A DNA stretch of 24,470 nt from contig CAKKTI010000332.1 in assembly GCA_920105805.1 (NCBI GenBank), positions 1-24,470 of the forward strand, given 5' to 3'. A model generated the notes under the pieces. The model saw only the letters and a program-made list of their open reading frames with translations. It had not been told where the DNA came from and made no database searches. Both the position numbers and the translations under genes were made by a program. Within the stretch, counting starts at the first letter, position 1; each line of letters starts with the position of its first letter. Below, in pieces: positions 11,399 through 22,419 of this stretch. This stretch comes from Condylostoma magnum. Its lineage: Eukaryota; Ciliophora; Heterotrichea; Heterotrichida; Condylostomatidae.

Positions 11399-12823
11399 CT
11401 ACATTTCCCACAATATTACTTTTTTATCATGCCCACAAGATATTACTGATTATTCACTTTTCGAAATACAAACTGATCTTACCCAAGGATTCCGATAATA
11501 AATTATTCTATTTCTAGTTGGGCTTTATAAGTCCCATACTCTTACCTTCTTATCAGCTCCGCCAGATACTACAAACTATTCACTTCTTGAAATGCAAACT
11601 GAGAATACCTAATCATAATGTCGGCCAATGATTATTCTTCAGGATGGGTTTTATAAGCCTCATACTCTTATCTTCTTATCAACTCCACCTGATACTACTA
11701 TTTACTCACTTCTTGAAATGCAAACTGATTACACATAACCATGATGCTGGCCAATGATTCTGTTTCTGGATGGGTTTTATAAGTCCCATAGTCTTATTTT
11801 ACTATCCCAACTACCAGATACTATTAGTTATTCACTTCTTGAAATACAAACTGATGATACATAAGAACGATGTCAATTAAGGATTCTGTTTCTATATCGG
11901 GTTTATAAGTCCCATACTTTTACTTTATTATCATCTCCACCAGATACTACTAGTTATCCACTTCTTGAGATGCAAACTGATCTTACTGTAGAATTATGTT
12001 AGTTAATGATTCTGTTTCTGGATGGGTTTAATAAATTCCATAGTCTTACTTTATTATCATTTCCACCAGATACTACTAGTTATTCACTTCTTGAGATGCA
12101 AACTGAGTATACAGTACCATCATGTTGGCCAATGATTCTATTTCTGGATGGGTTGCATAAGTCCCATACTCTTACTGTCTTATCCCCTCCACCAGATACT
12201 ACTAGTTATTCACTTCTTGAAATAGAAATTGATGATACATAAGAATCATGCTTACCAATCATTCCTTATTTTAGCTTTCACTCATTTCGTTATAATTTTA
12301 GCTGCTTTGCTTACTGTCTAACATATCTTACAACCCTCATTGAATCAACACATTTCTTAATCCATAATATACCTCTGTTAACTTGTTCCCTTTAATATGT
12401 TATCATAAAAGGAAGTTAACATAATATTTCAAGTCTTACCACTCTCAAATCATTAGGTTTTAGTCTTTAAATGATTTTTTTGACTTAATTACTTGATTTG
12501 GTCAAAATATCTATATATTTCAGATAGTTGCCTTTAACCACCTTCTCTCTTATAAAATTTTGAATAAAGCTGGCTATCGTAGGTTAGCAGGTAATTGGAA
12601 ATAGTTGGCAAATTTATAAGGCTTTTTTGAGTTTTATGACTTAATCAGCTCTCTCTAGATTTTCCCATATGGCTCTTAAGTTATCTTAAGTGAAGTCTTA
12701 GTCCTTTAGAATGAATTAAGCTTCCCTGTTATATGATAATTCCATATGCTGCTAATTTACTTGATAGAATTATTGAAAATCAAAGTTAGCAATCCTGACA
12801 ATTTGTTCAATACAGTTTTCCAT
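11399..12823 (-). CDS. WD40 propeller protein, copy G (474 aa, whole)
   Basis: Minus-strand frame from ATG (12823-12821) to TAG (11401-11399), uninterrupted. The N-terminal region is about 189 residues (Q-F-Y-Q-V-N-Q-Q-H-M-E-L, F-T-Q-D-N-L-R-A-I-W-E-N-L-E-R-A-D, K-L-K-K-A-L-Q-I-C-Q-L-F-P-I). Seven blades follow, ending W-E-M-TAG. Blade variants include N-W-H in place of G-Q-H (TGA as Trp) and Y-Y-R-N in the last blade. From the upstream box through the N-terminal region it is almost identical to J, apart from a 57-nt segment that J lacks. Its blades match L in register and nearly in sequence, including the rare S-G-S-W-D-S-K. It is divergent to H across 617 nt. Confidence 0.87.
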
Positions 12824-12886
12824 TTTTTATGTAATATAATTAAAGTTGATTAGATTGTTATTACAGTTGTTTTAAAGGTTATAGCA
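12824..12886 (-). promoter_or_regulatory. Upstream box of copy G, identical to that of J
   Basis: Reading the minus strand, ATAACCTTTAAAACAACTG and then TAATAACAATCTAATCAAC lead to the ATG. About 60 nt match the J upstream region (19147-19207) base for base; similarity then stops. The abrupt edge marks a duplication or conversion boundary just at the box. Confidence 0.5.
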
Positions 12887-13440
12887 GGAGAAGCTATTAA
12901 CCCGCTATTTTTACAGCTTTAATATTATACTAAATGATTGTTTCTATAGTATTTAATTTCGAACAACCACTGAGTAGAATATACTCTTTATTTAAGGATT
13001 AGTCTAGTAAATTATATTTTGCATGCCATACAGCTCCTTCATTTTGACAATCATTTTCCTGAGTTTCGAGAATTAGTTTTAAGGAACTACCAAGATGGGT
13101 AATTACTATACCTTTTAATCAACTTGACTCATATTAAGATGCTATTACATCTAATTCGATATAATGCAGTCAAAATGATACTTAATTTTGAGATTTAAAA
13201 TCTTTAAGGAAGACTAGTTTTATAAGGAGATTATACTTGTTGGGTAGTATTATGATTCACGGGAAGAGCAGTTTTTCGAGGTTTGTGCGGCTAAGATGCT
13301 AGCCAAAGTATATTATTGCTATATTTCATAAGGTGCTACTTACATATCAAAAGCATTAGGTAATAAAGGTTGAATCTAGATAACCCTTAAAAAATTTCAT
13401 AAAAGTTGTCCATATATATTAGGTAGTTTGATATAGTAAA
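12887..13440. other. G-H divergent spacer
   Basis: No gene recognised and no clear similarity to the other upstream regions beyond the box of G. It must contain the upstream signals of both G (minus) and H (plus). A/T-only words such as TATATATTAGG occur shortly before the H start. Confidence 0.4.
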
Positions 13441-14925
13441 ATGGAAATTTAACCAATCATCGATTTGCTTATCACCGGAATTGATTTTAACGTACTTTGC
13501 TAGATATTTTAAAGATAGCCTAATTGACCTGGAAAGGAAGATGTCGTATAACTTTTAAAGGCTCATTAACTCGAATCAAGTGACTTTTGGGAGTTTTGGA
13601 ATAAAATTAGTGATTAGTCCCCTCAAAAGATTCTCAAGAGAACATTGGGTATAAAAAGACTATTTACTTTAGAAAGTAAAGAAATAATAGAAGAATTTAT
13701 TCAAGAGTTTATGTAGGTGCATACAATTAAGGCTAAACATCTGCATTACCTTGATAAGTTCGTTAAATGTCCTTATCTAGCTGAACAAATTATTTAGAAT
13801 ATTGATTAAAATAAACTATAAAAAGTAAAAGTTGCAAGCTATGGAGAGATTGCATGAAAGCTTATATATATTGAAAAGAATCCTTAAATATAAAGTAATC
13901 TTGCAATTGAATGAATAATGAATACTCATTAAAAGAATTGTGAAGGGGGAATTGAAAAAGCTGTGGAATTTATACGATATTTAAGCAGTTAATTACAACT
14001 ATCAATAAATAAGTCTCAAGAGGAGAAAAAGGTAAAAACATAAACAATAGGAGAATGTGAATTTCATATAAATTCAGTAAGCATTTCCAAAAGTGAGTCA
14101 TTCGTTGTAAGTGGAGGATAAGATAAGAAAGTGATGTTGTGGGACTTAAAAAATTCAAATAGAAACAGAATAATTGGAAGACATGGTAATGCTGTGTAAT
14201 CAGTAAGTATTTCTAGAAGTGAATAATTCGTTGTAAGTGGAGGAGATAGGAAAGTGATGTTGTGGGACCTGCAAGACCCAAATAAGAATAAAATCATTGG
14301 GGAGCATAGCAATTACGTAATGTCAGTAAGTATTTCTAGAAATGGATAATTTGTTGTTAGTGGAGGAGTTGGTAAAAAAGTAATGCTTTGGGATTTGCAA
14401 GACTCAAATAGAAATAGAATAATTGGATAGCATGAGAATTAGGTAAGTTCAGTAAGTATTTCTAGAAGTGATCAGTTCATGGTAAGTGGAGGAGAAGATA
14501 ATAAAGTAATGTTTTGGGACTTAAAAGATCCGAATAAAAATAAAACCATTGGATAGCATCAGGATAAGGTAACTACAGTAAGTATTTCTAAAAGTGGTAG
14601 TTTCGTTGTAAGCGGAGGTAGAGATAAGAAAGTAATGTTTTGGGACTTACAATACTCATATCAACATAGAACCATTGGATAGCATAGTGGTACTGTATAT
14701 TCAGTAAGTATTTCTAGGAGTGAACAGTTTATCGTAAGTGGAGGATATGATAAGAAAGTAATGTTATGGAACTTAAAATACTAACATTCAAATAGAATGA
14801 TTGGGCAGCACGGTAATATTATAAATTCAGTAATTATATCTAGAAGTGATCAATTCATTATAAGTGGAGAAATGAATTAAAGCAACTAATTTGGCAATTA
14901 TAAGATAGTACTGTGGGCACTTTAG
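13441..14925 (+). CDS. Divergent WD40 propeller protein, copy H (494 aa, whole)
   Basis: One frame from ATG (M-E-I-Q-P-I-I-D-L-L) through seven WD40 blades to W-A-L-TAG at 14923-14925. The N-terminal region (about 203 residues) aligns with the family by position: I-D-F near residue 15, N-W-P (TGA at 13525-13527), L-K-R-T-L, H-Y-L-D-K-F-V and E-I-A-W-K-L (TGA at 13855-13857, where B and C have TGG). Blades differ from the others in consistent ways: V-S-I-S replaces V-C-I-S, F-V-V-S-G-G replaces L-V-V, and V-M-L-W-D-L replaces V-R-V-W-D-L; the last blade is irregular. If TAG is read as Gln, the frame continues to TGA at 15199-15201. It is the most diverged member and may be the older parent or a separately constrained gene. 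Confidence 0.87.
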
Positions 14926-16765
14926 TAATTAGTTTAATTAGTGATTATAGCTTTTATTACTTTCTAAATTTAAGTTCTCATTAATAATAAAACACTCTAT
15001 TATAATATTAGATCTTTTATTGAATTGTGTTCTTCTAGGATTGAATTGATTCGAAATAGATATGCTATTACAAATAGACAAGGAATATACAATTTTTTTA
15101 AAATCTATAACTTAAATAGCCTTTTAACCTTCTACAATCAATTCAAAATTGTCTCAAACTATATTTATGAAATATACAATATTACATCTCACTACATCTG
15201 AATTGATTACGAAAGTTCAATACCAATAACAAACTCAAGAAACTATATATTTTAAATGAAATATATACAATTATTGTACTGAGCATAATTAAAAGCCTAA
15301 TGGAGTAGCTCTTCTTAGGATTATATCATACAATCTTAGCCTGGGGTTTGGTTAGTTTTTATGTTATCTTTCCTGTTTATTATACATGATAAAATTGATA
15401 TATTTTATATAAAAGACAATGGGAATATGTTATTTTCTGCAGATTTTTAAAACTTGTTTAAAAGCGCTATGGCAAATATTGAAAAATTTTCATAATGCAA
15501 ACAATGTGAATACAAAATTTAGAGTAAAGTAGTGCTGGAGTAACCTAGATTTTTGTTATAAGAGAAGAGAATAACAAATAATTATTATAAAATACCCTTC
15601 TACTAGCATCAACTTGAAAATAAGCAAGTAAATTTCTCATGAAAGCCCATTGTTACTTTAATACCATAATTTGATTATCTTATAAATAGGAGATTAAGCA
15701 ATTAAAGATATGAGAGACTTTTAGATAATTACAAATAAACATTAAAATTAGATTTTGTATTTATTATATAGATTACACTCTATAAGTTTAACAATGAAAT
15801 AAGCAAAGTATGCTATAATATATATTGTTTGAGATAAGAGTATCAAAAGACAATTTAAGAATATAATATTTGAATAAAGAGTGTAAATTTATGCAGTATA
15901 TTACAATCTCAAAAGAAACTGCAAGGAGAAACTGATAGTGCTGTTTATTCTTATTAGTAATATTTCAATTGCCCTAAATTTTATTTAGTATTGCTTTTTA
16001 ATATAATAAATGATACTATAAGATTTAGCCTATTTAGATATTAAAAATCATTCAATGCTTTACAATGTTTTTATTATTGAACAAGAGGTATGTTCACTTT
16101 ACTATTTTGTGAAAAAAATCCATAGCTATTCTAATAAGGAAATTATAATTAACCTTAGAATAAGTTCAGGGAAATTTGATTATGAAAAGCCTTTTAATAG
16201 ATTTAAGAGACTATTATGCTTAATTCTTCAATATTAAAGCTAAATGTAAATTAAAATATAATACTTTTTATATAAAAAATACTCAATCAATTAAAGACAA
16301 TAGTATGACTTTGTTAATTTTGTTTAAGTTTAATGATAATTGTTTTAATATCTTTAATATTTCAAACAGTATCTTGTATAAAAGTTTGTATTTTTATATC
16401 AAAGTAACCAGATTGAATATTTATTCTACAATTGGTATTAATAACAGAAATTTATAATTGTAGGCTAGTTTTTGATACTCTTCTATTCTAGTTTACACAA
16501 TATAATTAGGAAATTTTGGTCAAATTTTCTCAATATGAAACAACGATCTTATTTATGGTTAATGAAAATTAGCTATTCTAGTTCTTCTAAAATATAAGAT
16601 TTGCATTATTTACAATAAAACACATGCTATTTATGAGATATTTGAATTTGCAGTAAAAATTTACGTATTAAATACTAATATATTTTTATTAATACAATCA
16701 ACTAGAAGCTATAACATTGGTAAGATTGCTGTCATTGTAGTACTAGTCTGAAATTTATATAAAAA
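14926..16765. other. H-I intergenic region (1.8 kb)
   Basis: No recognisable gene. The frame of H stays free of TGA to 15199, but its residues are A/T-driven (I, N, Y, F, L) and show no motif. A 60-codon standard-code frame at 16055-16237 has the same character. The last ~60 nt resemble the start region of B (TTTATATAAAAAATG). No repeats or mobile-element ends were seen. Confidence 0.4.
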
Positions 16766-17521
16766 ATGTAATGCTGTAATGAATCAGAAACTTGATCATT
16801 GAGTTCGATTTCTGATAATTCTACTAATAAAATAAGCAGTATATAATATTGTCTGATGATAGCGACGCTTAAAGCGTTCTAAAGGGCCAAGTCATTACTT
16901 AAGACAACTTTATAATTCTATGGATAACATTAGAAACAAATTATCCATTCACAAAGCTTAAAAGAGGCTTCTAAATTTGCCAAATGTTCCCAATTAATTG
17001 CTAACCTATGATTAGCATCCTCATATTTAACTTTGTAGAATAGAATGAGATAAGAGCCAAATATCTTAAATATTTTGAGGCTTCGGTGAATAAAGAAATC
17101 ATACAAATAGTGAAGCCAGATGATCTGATGAAGTGAAAACTTATAACATACGGATATATATTACGGTAACTTCTTTTTTCAGAATAGATTAGAAAGTATA
17201 AGCTGATAAAATTTTAGAATGAACGATAAGATGTTAAAAATCTATTTAGATGAGAGCTATAGAATATATAAGCATTAAGTAAAGCAGGTAGAATTATATG
17301 AAGAATAACTCTAGTAAAAGAAATGAAACGGGAAATAAGGAACAATAGGTCAACATGATTCTATTGTATGATCAGTTGCATTTCAAGAAGTGAGTAACTA
17401 ATAGTATCTGGTGGAGGTGATAAGACAGTAAAGCTATAAGACTTATAAAACCCATCTAGAAACAGAATCATTGGTCAACATGATGATAATCGGGTAAAAT
17501 CAGTTTGAATTTCAAGAAGAG
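16766..17521 (+). pseudogene. WD40 propeller gene remnant, copy I
   Basis: The ATG context matches B, but a loss within the first ten codons puts the start out of frame with the rest. The N-terminal region is otherwise well preserved (D-F-W-Q-F-Y-Q-Q-N-K-Q, I-T-Q-D-N-F, K-L-K-R-G-F-Q-I-C-Q, K-Y-L-K-Y-F-E-A). At least two more single-base losses follow: one in the run of T before R-I-D-Q-K, and one in the first blade, where T-C-A-G-T-T-T-G-C has lost a T. Only about one and a half blades remain, and the Trp of the first W-D is replaced by TAA. The sequence then breaks off mid-motif at S-R-R and joins 3'-flank DNA. It is clearly decaying. Confidence 0.85.
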
Positions 17522-17772
17522 ATATCCTGTAAACATTATATCAACTAATTACTCTTTATTAATCTTAACCTCCTTTCAGCTATTTAGTGATGATTTGTTA
17601 AATTTATACTATCGTTCTTTGATTTAAATATATCTACTTTGATACTATTTCTTCCTATTAAGGCTTCCTTTTATATTAGATAATAAATTTATATAATATT
17701 CCTTACAAATACTTAATTAAAGTTGATAAGAAAAATAACTAAATTTATTTTGAATAGATTATAATTATCTAA
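17522..17772. repeat. I-J convergent spacer, duplicate of 23399-23655
   Basis: From GATATCCTGTAAACATTATA onward this spacer matches the one between the 3' relic and copy L, with small insertions and deletions. It carries the 3' flank of a lost plus-strand gene end and, on the minus strand, TTAGATAATT after the TAG of J. In both places a plus-strand WD40 end faces a minus-strand copy, so the whole tail-to-tail junction was duplicated. Confidence 0.75.
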
Positions 17773-19146
17773 CTACATTTCCCATAGATTTACTACTTTA
17801 TCATTCCCACAAGATATTACTGATTATTCACTTCTCAAAATGCAAACTGATCTTATCCAAGAATAATGATAGCCAATTATATTCTTTCTGAACGGGTTTG
17901 ATAAGTCCCATAGTCTTACTTTATTATCCCTTCCACCTGACACTACAAACTATTCACTTCTTGAAATACAAACTGAGAATACCTAATCATCGTGTTAACC
18001 AATGATTATGGTTCTGGATGGGTTTTATAAGTCCCATAGTCTTACTTTTCTATCTCTTCCACCAAATACTACAAACTATTCACTTCTTGAAATGCAAACT
18101 GAGTATACACCACCATAATGCTGACAAATGATTCTGTTTCTGAATGGGTTTTATAAGCCCCATAGTCTTACTGTCTTATCCATTCCACCAGATATTACAA
18201 ATTATTCACTTCTTGAAATACAAACTGATCTTACCCCAGAATTATGATAACCAATCGTACTATTTCTGGACAGGTTTGATAAGTACCATACTCGTACTTT
18301 ATTATCTCTTCCACCAGATACTATAAACTATTCACTTTTTGAAATGGAAACTGAGAATACCGAATCATAGTGTAAACCAATGATTCTGTTTCTGGATGGG
18401 TTTTATAAGTCCCATAATCTTACTTCATGATCTCTTCCACCAGATACTATAAACTATTCACTTTTTGAAATGCAAACTGATCATACACCACCATAATGCT
18501 AGCCAATGATTCTGCTTTTGGACGGGTTGTATAAGTCCAATACTCTTACTGTCTTATCCATTCCACCAGATATTACAAATTCTTCACTTCTTGAAATGCA
18601 AACTGATAATACATTATAAAAATAACGACCAATAATTCCTTATTTTAGCTTTCACTCATTTCGTTATAATTCTAGCTGCTTTGCTTACTGTCTAACATAT
18701 CTTACAACCCTCATTGAATTAACACATTTCTTAATCCATAATATACCTCTGTTAACTTGTTCCCTTTAATATGTTCTGATAAAAGGAAGTAAACATAATA
18801 TTTCAAGTCTTACCACTCTCAAATCATTAGGTTTTAGTCTTTAAATGATTTTTTTGACTTAATTACTTGATTTGGTCAAAACATCTATATATTTCAGATA
18901 GTTGCCTTTAACCACCTTCTCTCTTATAAAATTTTGAATAAAGCTGGCTATCGTAGGTTAGGAAGTAATTGGGAACAGTTGGCAAATTTAGAAGGCTCTT
19001 TTGAGTTTTATGACTTAATCAGCTCTCTCTAGATTTTCCCATATGGCTCTTAAGTTATCTTAAGTGAAGTCTTAGTCCTTTAGAATGAATTAGAAATCAA
19101 AGTTAGCAACCAAGTTTCTAACAATTTATTCAATACAGTTTTCCAT
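17773..19146 (-). CDS. WD40 propeller protein, copy J (457 aa, whole)
   Basis: Minus-strand frame from ATG (19146-19144) to TAG (17775-17773), uninterrupted. The N-terminal region (about 172 residues) is close to that of G but lacks 57 nt (19 codons) that hold the Q-F-Y-Q-V-N-Q-Q-H motif; the reading frame is kept. Seven blades follow. The first has G-R-Y instead of G-Q-H, and the last is one residue short (S-C-G-N-D-K-V-V-N-L-W-E-M). It is tail to tail with remnant I and head to head with K across 1.8 kb. If the N-terminal motif missing here is essential, J would be inactive despite its open frame. Function unknown. Confidence 0.85.
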
Positions 19147-19211
19147 TTTTTATGTAATATAATTAAAGTTGATTAGATTGTTATTACAGTTGTTTTAAAG
19201 GTTATTGATTT
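19147..19211 (-). promoter_or_regulatory. Conserved upstream box of copy J
   Basis: On the minus strand AAATCAATAACCTTTAAA begins 65 nt before the ATG, followed by TGTAATAACAATCTAAT. It is the fullest match to the C and E boxes, and its downstream 60 nt equal those of G. Confidence 0.5.
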
Positions 19212-20966
19212 GTAATAGTTTTAGTTTATTATATATATTCAATGCACTCTGCTAAAGCAATGTTCTTTTTATTTTAAAGAGGTAAAGTGAAATAAAGGAA
19301 TTGAAAATCTTTTAATATTTCCTGCATGAGCCTCTATTCAGTGAAAAGATAAGTTTGTAGCTTTACTCCCTGTGTATTACTTGTTGCTATCAGTATTTAT
19401 ATGCTATGAGTTGTATATGATGGCTCGTAAATTCAAATTGATAATTATTACACAGTCTAGCATATTCCCTAGTATTGGTGTACTTAATTATAGTACTCCA
19501 TCACAAGCGAAGAGCCTTTGTTCTTTCCGAGAAATGATTAAATAGTTTAAGTTTATGTAAAAATACTTTAGAATGATTACTATTTAATAATACTCCTTTT
19601 AATATTCTAAATTGGCAGTATTTAATAAGTAGCATATTATATTTTATAATATCCTCAGTAAACTTCATACAGTTATCGATCTAATCGAAATTCTTCTTAC
19701 ATTTGGATTAATATATAAATTGCTTTTAATTATGCTTTTACCAATGACACTATTATATGCTTCTAGTATATATCACTGCTATTATTTAGTCTAACTTCCA
19801 TTCTTTGTTTTATCATTTAGGATTATATCTGATGTCCTTTTAGAGTGATTTAGTCAATGTTCTAAGGATTATAAAGTATTTGCTGATATTATTGGCATTA
19901 ATTACTGTCTTAAGTATAACAAAGTTATCCCTACATTCCCCATTTAAGCTGGAAATGTTTAATTAAAAGCAAATTCTATATTGAGTCTCTTTTATATATT
20001 TTAATCTAACAAAGAGCCAGCAATTGGTGAAATATTATATTTATTAATTATTACCATCTTAATAGAAAGAACAATTACTTAGTAATATTGTTGGAAATTA
20101 GCTATCTAATTATCCTCAATTTGATCACTGATAATAGAATTATGCATATAACCCATTATGATTTAGCTTTCCTATATGCTCTATGAATTTAGTCTCTGCT
20201 TAAAGAGCTATTTACTCTAGGTTTATTTGATATATTCACCTATCAAACTTATAGAAATTTTATTTCTAAACATTACTATTTCTAACTTGTCTGTATAATT
20301 GTTACAATAGTCTAAAAATTGATGAATTAACTTATTAGAACAATTTTTAAGTAAGGTAGAATATCTCATTTTAAAGTTGTACAGTTGTCAAATACTTTAG
20401 ATAATTCTACTATACTTTTCTATTTGTTATAGCTTCATTGTTATAAATTACTTGTGATTTTATAAGGTTTTATTTGCAATATAATTATAAAAAAGTCTTT
20501 ATTGATCATGTAGTAAGCTTTTCCTATTACTAATGATTAATTAATATAGTAATTTTACTTCTTAGTTAGATGGAATATATAAAAGAGTATTTACTTTTAA
20601 TTACACAGGGATACTTAAGACACTACTTACTATAATTTCTGTAATTATAACCAATTTAAGTGTATAAATGAACAATAATATGCAGGAAGTAATAATCCCC
20701 TTTAGCTTTTCATTAAATTGATACTCATGCAGATAATTACTGATTCTCAATTCCTTTTGTTTACCACTTTAAATCTCAAACAAATAACTCTAGGAAAGTA
20801 ATGTATCCAGAGCAAAGTATAAGTCAGAAACGCAGCGTTATCTCATTTCAACAAGATATAATCAATTCTATATTATCTAACTTCATAATACCACTGCTAT
20901 TCAAGCTAAATAGCTTCAAAAGTTAATGTCATAATAGTCTTATCAGCTTTGCCAATGCTATGAAAG
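19212..20966. other. J-K divergent spacer
   Basis: No gene recognised. On the minus strand the first ~650 nt upstream of J parallel the region upstream of B, with anchors AGGAAATAT, GAACAAAGGCTC (about 19509-19520), GATCGATAACTGTA and GTGATATATACTAGAAG (about 19757-19775) in the same order and at similar distances. On the plus strand the last ~320 nt are the K 5' flank shared with D (TTAAGTGTATAAA, AATAATATGCAGGAA). The middle (about 19800-20600) shows nothing identifiable. Confidence 0.55.
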
Positions 20967-22419
20967 ATGGAAAACTATATTGAAACAATTGTCAGCAACT
21001 TGATTGCTAGCATCGATTTCTACTAATTCTACCAAGCAAATCAGTAGCATATGATCTGGTCTGATAACAGTGAATTTCAATGTATTCTAAAGGGCTAAAT
21101 CTTCACTTAAGACAACTTTATAACTCCATGGAAAAATTTAGCAACAGCTGACCCAGTCATTAAGCTTAAAAGAGCTTTCTAAATATGCCAACTGCTTGCA
21201 ATTACCTTCTAACCTACAATATTCACCTTAATTGACGACTTTATAAGAGAGAATGAGATTAAAGCCGAATATCCAAAATGTTTTGATGCTTTGGTCAAAT
21301 CAAGTAATAAAGAAATCATACAAAGAGTGAATCCTGATGATTTGATGGAAGGAAGACTTAAAATATATGGATAAATATTACAGTAACTTCTCTTTGTCAG
21401 GACAGATGAGAAAGAATAAGCTAATAGAATCTTATAATAAATGATAAGATAAGCTAATTTGATAAGGACTGTAGAAAATATCACATACTAAGCAAGGCAA
21501 CTAGAATTATATGAAAAATAAGTCTAATAAAAGTAAAAAGAGGGAAAATAAGGAATTATTGGTTAACATAATAGTTATGTATAATCAGTTTGCATTTCAA
21601 GAAGTGAATAGCTAATCATATCTGGTGGATATGATAATATAGTAAGATTATGGGACTTATAAAACCCATCCCAAAACAGAATAATTGGGCAACATGATAG
21701 CTAGTATATAAGATCAGTCTGCATTTCAAGAAGTGAATAATTAGTAGTATCAGGTGGAGATGATATGAAAGTAAAATTATGGGACCTAGTAAACCCATCA
21801 AGAAATAGAACCATAGGTAAACATAATCAATGGGTAAGATCAGTCTGAATATCAAGAAGTGAATAAATAATAGTATCTGGTGGACAGGATTATCAAGTAA
21901 GAGTATGGGACATATAACATCTATCCAGAAACAGGATCATAGGTTAACATAGTGGTTGGGTATTCTCAGTCTGCATTTCAAGAAGTGAATAATTAGTGGT
22001 ATCTGGGGGATATGATAAGAAAGTAAGAGTATGGGACTTATCAAATCCATCCAGAAACAGTATCATTGGCTAACATGATGATTACGCATACTCGGTCTGC
22101 ATATCAAGAAGTGAATAATTAGTGGTATCTGGGGGATATGATAATAAAGTAAGAGTATGGGACTTATAAAACTTATCCAGAAACAGTATCATTGGCCAGC
22201 ATGATAATTATGTATACTCGGTCTGCATATCAAAAAGTGAATAATTAGTGGTATTTGGGGGAAATAATGATGAAGTAAGATTATGGGACATATAAAATCC
22301 ATCCAGAAACAGGATTATTGGTACATAATTTTTCTGTATACTCAGTTTGCATTTCAAGAAGTGAATAAATAATAGTATCTGGTGGATGGGATAGGAAAGC
22401 AAAAGTTTGGGAAATCTAG
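20967..22419 (+). CDS. WD40 propeller protein, copy K (frame break before blade 7)
   Basis: ATG (M-E-N-Y-I-E-T-I-V-S-N-L) opens a full N-terminal region of about 198 residues, the most complete in the window, with Y-Q-F-Y-Q-A-N-Q-Q-H-M-I-W, T-P-W-K-N-L, K-L-K-R-A-F-Q-I-C-Q-L-L, I-D-D-F-I-R-E-N-E-I and R-V-N-P-D-D-L-M. Six blades follow in frame. At 22320-22325 the G-Q-H codons have lost two bases, so blade 7 and its W-E-I-TAG (22417-22419) lie in another frame. It may be a recent inactivating change or a sequencing error. A 25-nt GT...AG stretch (22321-22345) would restore the frame if spliced, but it aligns with exon sequence in all other copies. Function unknown. Confidence 0.75.

Noticed and set aside
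14926-15201. C-terminal extension of H up to the TGA at 15199
   Set aside because: About 90 codons free of TGA are expected fairly often by chance here. The residues show no domain, and the W-x-x-TAG end is shared with all other copies. Kept only as an alternative.
16055-16237. Small plus-strand gene of 60 codons in the H-I gap
   Set aside because: The composition is what A/T-rich DNA gives (I, N, Y, F, K), with no motif, no paralogue and no shared flank. Open frames are not informative under this code.
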